From NCBI RefSeq assembly GCF_002223055.1, contig NZ_NKFL01000004.1, forward strand, positions 806,001 to 870,000: a stretch of 64,000 nt of DNA, given 5' to 3'. The notes under the pieces were generated by a model. It saw nothing but the letters and a program-made list of their open reading frames with translations, was not told where the DNA came from and ran no database searches. This document shows positions 37,142-44,482 of this stretch, one piece after another (position 1 is the first letter of the stretch; every line of letters starts with the position of its first letter). The position numbers were made by a program, and so were the translations under genes. The stretch comes from Burkholderia sp. HI2500 (GTDB lineage Bacteria > Pseudomonadota > Gammaproteobacteria > Burkholderiales > Burkholderiaceae).

Positions 37142-38212
37142 ATGACTAAACAAACGATAGCGCGCGGAAGCGATTCCCGGGCGCGGATGGTGCACGCCGG
37201 TCTTCGCATGACGGTCGCGGTGGCGTGCGTCGCCGGACCGGGCGCCGCGTTCGCGCAGGACGGCGTCACGCTGTACGGCGTGATCGACGAATTCGCGCAG
37301 TACGTGAATACGGGCAACGGCTACACGGCGGCGATCAATTCGGGCGGCCAGTGGGGCAGCCGGTTCGGGCTGAAGGGCGGCGAGGATCTCGGCGGTGGGC
37401 AGAAGATCGAGTTCGCGCTGGAGAACGGCTTCAATCCGAACAACGGTTCGCTCGCGAGTGCGGGCAGCCTGTTCAACCGGCAGGCATGGGTCGGCATCGC
37501 GGGGCAGTGGGGCAAGGTGCGCGCGGGCCGCCAGAATTCGCCGCTGTTCAACGACCAGGGCGGACAGGATGCGTTCGGCGGCGTCACGCAGGCGTCCGGC
37601 ATGGACAACCTGACCGTGTTCGCGTTCCGCACCAGCAATACGCTGTCGTACCAGAGCCCGGAGATCGCCGGCTTCCAGGGTGGGCTGTATTTCGGGTTCG
37701 GCGATGCGGGCGGCGTGCGCTCGGCAGGCTCGAGCCAGCAGTTCGACCTGACCTACGAACACGGGCCGTTCGGCGCGTTCGTCGCGGGCCAGTGGCTGAA
37801 GAACGCGACGGCGACCACCACCGATCGCACGATCATGGCTGGCGCGTCGTACGAGATCGGCAAGGCCACCGTGTACGGCGGCTTCTCCGCGGTGAAGTGG
37901 GCCGATCTCGGCATCGATTCGCGCGTGTACGGGCTGTCGGTCAAATACCAGTTCAATCCGGCGAACTACGTGGCGCTCGGCTACGCGTATCTGCACGACC
38001 AGTCGTCGCAGGGCAACCATGCGGACCAGGTCGGGCTGATGTACGAGTACGACCTGTCGAAGCGCACGAGCTTCTACGGTGCGCTGTCGTACCTGCGCAA
38101 CCGCAACCAGGCCGGCTATACGCTCGCCGGCGCGGCGAACCCCGGCCTGCCGCTCGCGTATCCGGGGGCGAATGCACGGGGTGTGCAGCTGGGGATCGTG
38201 CATCGGTTCTGA
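37142..38212 (+). CDS. Outer-membrane porin (Gram-negative general porin)
   Basis: 356 residues. The signal peptide ends VAGPGAAFA and the mature protein starts QDGVTLYGVIDEFAQYV; the last residue is Phe (GIVHRF). GLKGGEDLGGGQKIEFALENGF is the conserved first-hairpin region of Burkholderia porins, and RQAWVGI with RAGRQNSPLFND marks loop 3. The ATG at 37142 gives a normal N-region. It sits between an NCS1 permease and a LysR gene and probably admits the permease's substrate. Confidence 0.95.
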   Translation: MTKQTIARGSDSRARMVHAGLRMTVAVACVAGPGAAFAQDGVTLYGVIDEFAQYVNTGNGYTAAINSGGQWGSRFGLKGGEDLGGGQKIEFALENGFNPNNGSLASAGSLFNRQAWVGIAGQWGKVRAGRQNSPLFNDQGGQDAFGGVTQASGMDNLTVFAFRTSNTLSYQSPEIAGFQGGLYFGFGDAGGVRSAGSSQQFDLTYEHGPFGAFVAGQWLKNATATTTDRTIMAGASYEIGKATVYGGFSAVKWADLGIDSRVYGLSVKYQFNPANYVALGYAYLHDQSSQGNHADQVGLMYEYDLSKRTSFYGALSYLRNRNQAGYTLAGAANPGLPLAYPGANARGVQLGIVHRF

Positions 38213-38270
38213 CGAGGCCGACGCGCATGGCCGTGCGCGCCCCGTGCATTTCGCGGGCGCGTTCGCGCGG

Positions 38271-39227
38271 CTACTTCCCCAACCGCTCCGCCAGCGAATA
38301 GCGCTGCATGCAGCGCTCCATCGCGTCGAGAAACGCGTGCTCCGCCGCGTTCATCTTGCGATCGCGATGCCACAGCAGGAACACGTCGACATCGACGAGC
38401 CCGTCGTCGGGCGGCAGCCGCCACAGTCGCTGCTGGGCGATGTCGTCGCGCACGATGTGCTCGGGCAGGCAGCCGATCCCGTAGCCGGCGAAGATCAGCC
38501 GCCGCACTTCCTCGAGGCTTGGTGACGACGCGACGATGCGCCCCGTGAAGCCCCGCTGGTCGCGAAACACGGTGAGCGGCGACAGGCTGTCGCCGATCTG
38601 GTCGCTCGTGAACGACACGAAATTCTCGGCGAGCAGGTCGTCCATCCGCAGTTGCGTCTGCCCGAACAGCCGGTGATGGCGGCCGCAGTAGATCGCATAG
38701 CGCTGGCGCAGGAAGCAGCGCATCTCCAGCTTGTCGTGCGGCGTGCGGCACAGGCCGAGCCCGGCCGTGGCCGTTTTCTGCAGCAGCGAAGACAGAATGT
38801 CCGACGAGCGCATCACTTCGATCTGCAGATCGATGCGCGGGTACGCACGATGGAAGTCCGCGAGGAATTCATCGTAGACGGGCGACTCGATGCGGCTCAC
38901 CGTTAGCAGCCGGATCGATCCGGTCAGGTCGGCGGTGCTGTCGTCGATTTCGGTCTCGAGGCGTGAGATGCCGCCGTAGATGTCGCTCGCGATCCGGTAG
39001 ACGGCTTCGCCGGCAGGCGTCGGCGCGAAGTGCGTGCCGCGCCGCTCGATCAGCTTGCGCTCGAGCGTGTCCTCGAGCCGCCGCAAGGCCTGGCTTACCG
39101 CAGGCTGCGTGACGTGCAGGCGCGCGGCCGCGCGGCTCACGCTGCGCTCCTGGATGATCACGAGATAGGTGCGCAACAGGTTCCAGTCGAGGCGGTCGTT
39201 CAGGAACGGGGCGAGGTCGGGGCGCAT
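38271..39227 (-). CDS. LysR-family transcriptional regulator
   Basis: 318 residues. Helix-turn-helix YLVIIQERSVSRAAARLHVTQPAVSQALRRLE; the effector domain follows. The ATG at 39227 has GGAGA upstream. The gene converges with the porin (58 bp) and is divergent from the MHS transporter, amidohydrolase and deacetylase genes, which it probably regulates. The intergenic region has a candidate site at 39269-39283. Confidence 0.93.
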   Translation of the reverse strand: MRPDLAPFLNDRLDWNLLRTYLVIIQERSVSRAAARLHVTQPAVSQALRRLEDTLERKLIERRGTHFAPTPAGEAVYRIASDIYGGISRLETEIDDSTADLTGSIRLLTVSRIESPVYDEFLADFHRAYPRIDLQIEVMRSSDILSSLLQKTATAGLGLCRTPHDKLEMRCFLRQRYAIYCGRHHRLFGQTQLRMDDLLAENFVSFTSDQIGDSLSPLTVFRDQRGFTGRIVASSPSLEEVRRLIFAGYGIGCLPEHIVRDDIAQQRLWRLPPDDGLVDVDVFLLWHRDRKMNAAEHAFLDAMERCMQRYSLAERLGK

Positions 39228-39268
39228 CGGGTCTCCGGGCGAGCCGTCAAGGTGGGTATTAGCTGAAT

Positions 39269-39283
39269 TTATACGGCGAATAA
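39269..39283. promoter_or_regulatory. TTAT-N7-ATAA inverted repeat, candidate LysR site
   Basis: TTAT at 39269-39272 and ATAA at 39280-39283 lie in an AT-rich part of the 188-bp divergent region, 42 bp upstream of the LysR start. The spacing (T-N11-A within the repeat) is that of LysR boxes. Confidence 0.4.
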
Positions 39284-39415
39284 TAACTTGAAATTTGACT
39301 AATGATTTGCGGTCACCGATAAAGGAGGGGTGCCGCAGCGTGCGGCGCAAGGCCGCGACAGACGGCCGTCACACGAATTGTGCGTCGCCCGCAGCGGCGC
39401 GCATTAGGAGCCCGC

Positions 39416-40726
39416 ATGACCCAGTCCCTTTCTTCCGCCCGCCAGCCGGCGCGCGCCGCGACGGCCGCATTCATCGGCACGATGATCGAGTGGTACGACT
39501 TCTACATCTACGCGACCGCCGCCGCGCTCGTGTTCGGCGAACTCTATTTCCCGTCGCATGACCGCTTCGTCAGCACGATGGCGTCGTTCGCGACGTTCGC
39601 GGTCGGCTTCTTCGCCCGGCCGCTCGGCGGCGTGATCTTCGGCCATCTCGGCGATCGAATCGGCCGCAAGAAGGCGTTGATGACGACGCTGATGATGATG
39701 GGCGTCGCGACCGTCTGCGTCGGGCTGCTGCCCGACTATTCGAAGGTCGGCATGCTCGCGCCGGTGCTGCTCGTCGCGCTGCGCGTGGTGCAGGGGATCG
39801 CGGTCGGCGGCGAATGGGGCGGTGCGGTGCTGATGGCGGGCGAGCATGCGCCGCAGGGGCGTCGCACGTTCTTCGCGTCGTTCGCGCAGCTCGGCAGCCC
39901 GGCTGGGCTGATCCTGTCGCTGATCGCGTTCCGCGCGGTCACGTCGATGGACAAGGCCGACTTCCTCGCGTGGGGCTGGCGTCTGCCGTTTCTCGCGAGT
40001 TCGGTGCTGCTCGTGGTCGGTATCCTGATCCGGCTCGGCGTGAACGAGTCGCCGGAATTCGCGCGTGTAAAGGAAGCCCACCGCACGGTGAAGCTGCCGG
40101 TCGCGGAAGTGTTCCGCTCCGCGTCGGGGCTCGTGGCGCTCTGCATCGGCGCGAACACGATCGGCATCGCGGGCGTCTATTTCACGAACACGTTCATGAT
40201 CGCGTACACGACGCAGTACGTCGGCGTGTCGCGCTCGCTGATCCTCGACAGCCTGTTCGCGGTCGCGATCATCCAGTTCGTCGCGCAGCCGATCGCCGCA
40301 TGGATCGCCGAGCGCATCGGCGGCGCGCGCTTCCTGAAGCTCGCGGCGCTGCTCGCGATGCTGTCGCCGTATCCGATGTTCATGCTCGTGCAGGGCGGCA
40401 CGTCCGCGTCGCTGATCGCGGGCATCGCGCTCGCGGTCGTCTGCATGGCCGGCTTCTATTCGGTGATCGCGGGTTTCGTCAGCGACGTGTTCCCCGCGCA
40501 CGTGCGCTATTCGGCGATCTCGCTCGCCTACCAGGTTTGCGGTGCGATCGCGGGCGGGCTGACGCCGCTCGTCGGCACGTGGCTCGCGCATCGCTTCGCG
40601 GGCCAGTGGTGGCCGCTCGCGGTGTTCTACACGTGTCTCGCCGGCATCTCGCTGCTGTGCATCGTCGCGCTCGACGCACGCCGCGCGGCACGGCCGGCCG
40701 CCGCCGAAGCGCTCGGCTCGCAGTGA
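39416..40726 (+). CDS. MHS-family MFS symporter
   Basis: 436 residues, about 12 helices. The start TAAFIGTMIEWYDFYIYATAAALVF and the loop GDRIGRKKALMTTLMMMG are hallmarks of the metabolite:H+ symporter family (shikimate, alpha-ketoglutarate, proline-betaine carriers). The ATG at 39416 follows TTAGGAG. The amidohydrolase gene begins 31 bp downstream, so uptake and hydrolysis of the same compound are likely linked. Confidence 0.95.
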   Translation: MTQSLSSARQPARAATAAFIGTMIEWYDFYIYATAAALVFGELYFPSHDRFVSTMASFATFAVGFFARPLGGVIFGHLGDRIGRKKALMTTLMMMGVATVCVGLLPDYSKVGMLAPVLLVALRVVQGIAVGGEWGGAVLMAGEHAPQGRRTFFASFAQLGSPAGLILSLIAFRAVTSMDKADFLAWGWRLPFLASSVLLVVGILIRLGVNESPEFARVKEAHRTVKLPVAEVFRSASGLVALCIGANTIGIAGVYFTNTFMIAYTTQYVGVSRSLILDSLFAVAIIQFVAQPIAAWIAERIGGARFLKLAALLAMLSPYPMFMLVQGGTSASLIAGIALAVVCMAGFYSVIAGFVSDVFPAHVRYSAISLAYQVCGAIAGGLTPLVGTWLAHRFAGQWWPLAVFYTCLAGISLLCIVALDARRAARPAAAEALGSQ

Positions 40727-40757
40727 CCCTCAACGAACGAATTCATCCGGAGTGCAC

Positions 40758-42029
40758 ATGAAAGACCTGCTGGAAATCGACGGCGCCCGTTTGTGGCAGA
40801 GCCTGGCGGACATGGCGCGTGTCGGCGCGACGCCGCGCGGCGGCGTGCGACGCCTCGCGCTCACCGACGACGATCGTCGCGGGCGCGACCTGTTCGCGCA
40901 GTGGTGTCGCGACGCGGGGATGACGGTGAGCGTCGACGCCGTCGGCAACCTGTTCGCGCGGCGCGACGGCATCGATGCGCAGGCAGCGCCGGTGCTGATC
41001 GGCAGCCATCTCGACACGCAGCCCGAAGGCGGCCGCTTCGATGGCGTCTATGGCGTGCTCGCCGCGCTCGAACTCGTGCGCACGCTGAACGACGCCGGCA
41101 TCGCGACCGACAAGCCGCTGGAGATCGTGTCTTGGACCAACGAGGAGGGCGCGCGCTTCGCGCCGGCGATGCTCGGCTCGGCCGTGTTCACGGGCGCGTT
41201 GCCGCTCGACGAAGCGCTCGCGAAGCAGGACGCCGACGGCGTCACGCTCGGCGTGGCGCTCGACGCATGCGGCTATCGCGGCGCGCGTGCGGCGGGCGGC
41301 GCGGTCGATGCGTACTTTGAGGCGCATATCGAACAGGGCCCCGTGCTCGAGGCGAACGGCACGACGATCGGCATCGTCACGGGCGGACAGGCGATCCGCT
41401 GGCTCGACGTGACGGTGACGGGCGTGGCCGCGCATGCGGGCACGACGCCGATGCCGTATCGCAAGGACGCGACTTTCGCGAGCGCGCAGATGGCGCTCGA
41501 ACTCGAACGGATCGTCGCCGGTCATGCACCGCGCGGGCTCGCGACGATCGGCCAGGTCGGCATCCGCAACGCATCGCGCAACACCATTGCGGGCGACGTG
41601 ACGTTCACGGTCGACCTCCGCCATCACGACGATGCGCAAGTCGATGCGATGGAGCGCGACTTGCGCGAGGCGTGCACGCGTGTCGCCGCCGCGCGTGGCG
41701 TGCAGGTCGCGATTGAGACCTGCTGGCGCAGCCCGGCGACGCCGTTCGACCGCGACTGCGTCGAACAGGTCGCGCAGGCGGCCGCCGCGTTCGGCTATAC
41801 GAACGAGCGGATCGTCAGCGGCGCCGGGCACGACGCGATCCTGCTCGCGCGTTGCGTGCCGACCGCGATGGTGTTCATCCCGTGCGTCGACGGCCTGTCG
41901 CACAACGAAGCCGAGGATGCGCTGCCGGATGACGTGACGCGCGGCACGAACGTGCTGCTTCATGCGGTGCTCGCGCGCGCCGGCGTCGCGGCGGGCGTTG
42001 CCGTGACGGCCGCCGCGCAGCACGCATGA
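40758..42029 (+). CDS. Allantoate / N-carbamoyl-L-amino acid amidohydrolase (M20 family)
   Basis: 423 residues, a two-metal M20-type hydrolase. Metal-binding elements are GSHLDTQPEGGRFDG, NEEGARF and HIEQGP, plus SGAGHDA and the late DGLSHNEAE. The family hydrolyses allantoate, ureidoglycolate, beta-ureidopropionate or N-carbamoyl amino acids, releasing ammonia and CO2. The ATG at 40758 has GGAG upstream. Its neighbours (symporter before, HDAC-like enzyme after, NCS1 permease nearby) fit use of a carbamoylated or acylated nitrogen compound; the exact substrate is undetermined. Confidence 0.93.
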   Translation: MKDLLEIDGARLWQSLADMARVGATPRGGVRRLALTDDDRRGRDLFAQWCRDAGMTVSVDAVGNLFARRDGIDAQAAPVLIGSHLDTQPEGGRFDGVYGVLAALELVRTLNDAGIATDKPLEIVSWTNEEGARFAPAMLGSAVFTGALPLDEALAKQDADGVTLGVALDACGYRGARAAGGAVDAYFEAHIEQGPVLEANGTTIGIVTGGQAIRWLDVTVTGVAAHAGTTPMPYRKDATFASAQMALELERIVAGHAPRGLATIGQVGIRNASRNTIAGDVTFTVDLRHHDDAQVDAMERDLREACTRVAAARGVQVAIETCWRSPATPFDRDCVEQVAQAAAAFGYTNERIVSGAGHDAILLARCVPTAMVFIPCVDGLSHNEAEDALPDDVTRGTNVLLHAVLARAGVAAGVAVTAAAQHA

Positions 42030-42069
42030 CGCGGCGAACCGATAATTCGAAAACCGACGAGGGCGAACG

Positions 42070-43092
42070 ATGAAAACCTATTTCCATCCCGAGCAGTTGC
42101 TGCACCATCCGCGCAGCTACCTGTCGCGCGGCCAGATGCGTGAGCCGCAGGAAGTACCCGAGCGCGCGGCGCGGCTCGTCGCGGCCGTGCGCTCGCTCGA
42201 CTTCGACGTGCGCGAGCCGGCCGACCGCGGCACCGCGCCGATCGCGGCCGTGCACGACATGAACTACCTGCGCTTCCTGGAAGAGGCGCATCGCGACTGG
42301 AAGCAGATGCCCGACGACTGGGGCGACGAAGTGATGTCGAACGTGTTCGTGCGCGACCCGAACCCGCTGCGCGGCGTGCTCGCGAAAGCCGCGCGCTACC
42401 TCGCCGACGGCAGCTGCCCGGTCGGCGCGAACACGTGGCGCGCCGCGTACTGGTCCGCGCAGGGCGCGCTGGCGGCCGCGGCCGACGTCAACGACGGCGC
42501 GCACGAGGCCTACGCGCTGTGCCGGCCGCCCGGCCATCACGCACGCCGCGACGCGGCCGGCGGCTTCTGCTACCTGAACAATGCGGCGATCGCCGCGCAG
42601 TCGCTGCTCGGCCGCCATCGCCGGGTCGCGATCCTCGACACCGACATGCATCACGGGCAGGGCGTGCAGGAGATCTTCTACGGCCGTGACGACGTGCTGT
42701 ACGTGTCGATCCACGGCGACCCGACCAATTTCTACCCGGTCGTCGCGGGCTACGAGGAAGAGACGGGCACCGGGGCCGGCGACGGCTTCAACCTCAACCT
42801 GCCGATGCCGCACGGTGCGCCGGAGTCGGCGTTCTTCGAGCGGCTCGACGACGCGCTGCGCGCGCTCGCGCGGTTCCAGCCCGATGCACTCGTGCTCGCG
42901 CTCGGCTTCGATATCTACAAGGACGATCCGCAATCGCAGGTGGCCGTCACGACCGACGGCTTCGGCCGGCTCGGCGGCGCGATCGGCGCGCTCGGGTTGC
43001 CGACGGTGATCGTGCAGGAAGGCGGCTATCACCTCGACAGCCTCGACGCGAACGCGCGTGCATTTTTCGGCGGATTCGCCGCCGCGCGCTGA
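42070..43092 (+). CDS. Histone-deacetylase-family amidohydrolase (acetylpolyamine amidohydrolase-like)
   Basis: 340 residues of the arginase/deacetylase superfamily. CRPPGHHA (His156/157), the zinc ligands Asp192 and His194 in LDTDMHHGQG, the third Asp in ALGFDIYKDDP, and GGYHLDSL with its active-site Tyr-like region are all seen. Bacterial relatives deacetylate acetylated polyamines. The ATG at 42070 is 40 bp after the amidohydrolase. A 13-bp stem-loop follows the stop. Confidence 0.94.
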   Translation: MKTYFHPEQLLHHPRSYLSRGQMREPQEVPERAARLVAAVRSLDFDVREPADRGTAPIAAVHDMNYLRFLEEAHRDWKQMPDDWGDEVMSNVFVRDPNPLRGVLAKAARYLADGSCPVGANTWRAAYWSAQGALAAAADVNDGAHEAYALCRPPGHHARRDAAGGFCYLNNAAIAAQSLLGRHRRVAILDTDMHHGQGVQEIFYGRDDVLYVSIHGDPTNFYPVVAGYEEETGTGAGDGFNLNLPMPHGAPESAFFERLDDALRALARFQPDALVLALGFDIYKDDPQSQVAVTTDGFGRLGGAIGALGLPTVIVQEGGYHLDSLDANARAFFGGFAAAR

Positions 43093-43113
43093 CCGTCATC
43101 GCGGGGCCCGATC

Positions 43114-43148
43114 GCAGGCGTGCGGACTCAAGATTTCCGCACGCCTGC
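43114..43148. terminator. 13-bp perfect stem-loop after the deacetylase gene
   Basis: GCAGGCGTGCGGA at 43114-43126 pairs perfectly with TCCGCACGCCTGC at 43136-43148 across a 9-nt loop. It lies 22 bp after the stop and 49 bp before the next ORF. The T-run is absent, so termination may be inefficient. Confidence 0.55.
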
Positions 43149-43196
43149 CGATAATTCGCGCATATGCTGGATGGATGCACGAAGGAGGGCCGAACG

Positions 43197-43484
43197 ATGA
43201 CAGCCGGCCAAATCAGACGCAGTGCGATCGCGCTCGCGGCGCTGGGCGTCGGGTCGCTCGCCAGCGCGGCCGATCCGTCGATCCCGCTGCGCGTCAGTCT
43301 CACCATTCCCGAAATCTGCACGATCGGCCCCGGCGTGCCGCAGGCCGTCGATGCCGACATGCCGAGCGTCAGTTGCGCGCACGGTACGCCGTTCGTGCTC
43401 AGTCACGCGCCGCCGCCCGACGTGCGATCGGCGCCGCGCAGCATCGGCGCGGGCGTGCTCCCCACCTGGACCGTCACGTTCTGA
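43197..43484 (+). CDS. Small secreted protein, SCPU pilin-like
   Basis: 95 residues. The signal peptide ends VGSLASA; the mature part begins ADPSIPLRVSLTIPEICTIG and ends PTWTVTF, echoing the start (a Cys-x-Ile strand) and the end (ATISF, ATVYF) of the spore coat U domains encoded just downstream on the other strand. It is about half the length of those domains. The ATG at 43197 has GAAGGAGGG upstream. It converges on the pilus operon with 35 bp between stops. It may be a minor subunit or a shortened relic. Confidence 0.65.
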   Translation: MTAGQIRRSAIALAALGVGSLASAADPSIPLRVSLTIPEICTIGPGVPQAVDADMPSVSCAHGTPFVLSHAPPPDVRSAPRSIGAGVLPTWTVTF

Positions 43485-43519
43485 GCGCTCGCGCGGCCGC
43501 TCGCCCATGCCACTGAGCG

Positions 43520-44482
43520 CTAGAAACTGATCGTCGCGGTGATCGTGTCGCTGTAGTTGCCGGGCGCGGGCGTCGTTTGCGCCGGCACCGCGCCGTACAC
43601 GGTCACGGCCTGCGACGTGCCCGTGCCGACGCCCGTGACCGTCGAGCTGCCGCCCGTGCCGTCGCCCCACGCGATCGAACGCGCGGCATCGGTGTAAAGC
43701 CCGTAGCCGATCGTGCCGCCTCCGCCGCTGCGTTGCATCTGGCGCGCCGTCACGTTGCCGCTGCTGCCGCCGCTCAGCGCGATCTTCCACGCGTCGCCGT
43801 TGGTGCATTGCGCGGTGATCGAACCGGTCGCGGTGAGCGCGCCCGACAGCACGCTCGCGGTGCCGAAGCTGACGTTGGTCGCGCTGATGTTGCAGTTGTT
43901 GATGACGTTGGCGGTCGCGCTGAACGGGAAGGTGCCGTTCGACGCCGTCAGCGACGCGCAAGTGGGCGCACCGAGCAGGTAGAACCCCGCGTTGATCGAT
44001 GTCGTGTTGCCGCCGAACGTCTGCGAGTAGGGGGTCGTGCTGTTGCCGGTCGTCGGCACGGTCGGCTGGTTCGCGGTGATCTGCCCGTAGATCGTGACCG
44101 TGGCGCTCGCGCTCGTGCCGAGCGCGGGTTTGACGAGCGTCACCGATGCCGGCGTCGTGCCGGAGTAAATGGAGCCCCACGCGACCGAATGCCCGGCATC
44201 GAGATAGAGGTCGTACTGCATCGCGTTGGTGCCGTTGACGAGGCTGCGCGGGCTCGTGCCGCCGAGACTCAGGCACACGAGCACGTTCGGCGTCAGCGTG
44301 ACGGCCGACCACGTGCAGGTGATGCTGACGGTGCCGGTCGCGGCGACCGACGCGCGCGAGATCGGGCTGACCGAGCCGAAGCTCACCGTCGACGCGGTGG
44401 CCGTGCACGTCTCGGCCTGCGCATCGTGCGGCACGCCGCACCACATGGCGAACGCGACGAAGAGGAGCAGTGCGAACTTCAT
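43520..44482 (-). CDS. Two-domain spore coat U (SCPU) protein, Csu-type tip subunit
   Basis: 320 residues. The signal peptide ends PHDAQA and is followed by two SCPU domains (about 24-170 and 171-320). Each opens with a Cys-containing strand (CTATASTVSFGSVSP; CNISATNVSFGTASV), has a second Cys (SITCTW; ITAQCTN) and ends with a GQ/GA...Y strand. This two-domain layout matches tip adhesins such as CsuE of archaic chaperone-usher pili (family knowledge). Its start overlaps the usher stop (ATGA). It is the last gene of the operon. Confidence 0.9.
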   Translation of the reverse strand: MKFALLLFVAFAMWCGVPHDAQAETCTATASTVSFGSVSPISRASVAATGTVSITCTWSAVTLTPNVLVCLSLGGTSPRSLVNGTNAMQYDLYLDAGHSVAWGSIYSGTTPASVTLVKPALGTSASATVTIYGQITANQPTVPTTGNSTTPYSQTFGGNTTSINAGFYLLGAPTCASLTASNGTFPFSATANVINNCNISATNVSFGTASVLSGALTATGSITAQCTNGDAWKIALSGGSSGNVTARQMQRSGGGGTIGYGLYTDAARSIAWGDGTGGSSTVTGVGTGTSQAVTVYGAVPAQTTPAPGNYSDTITATISF

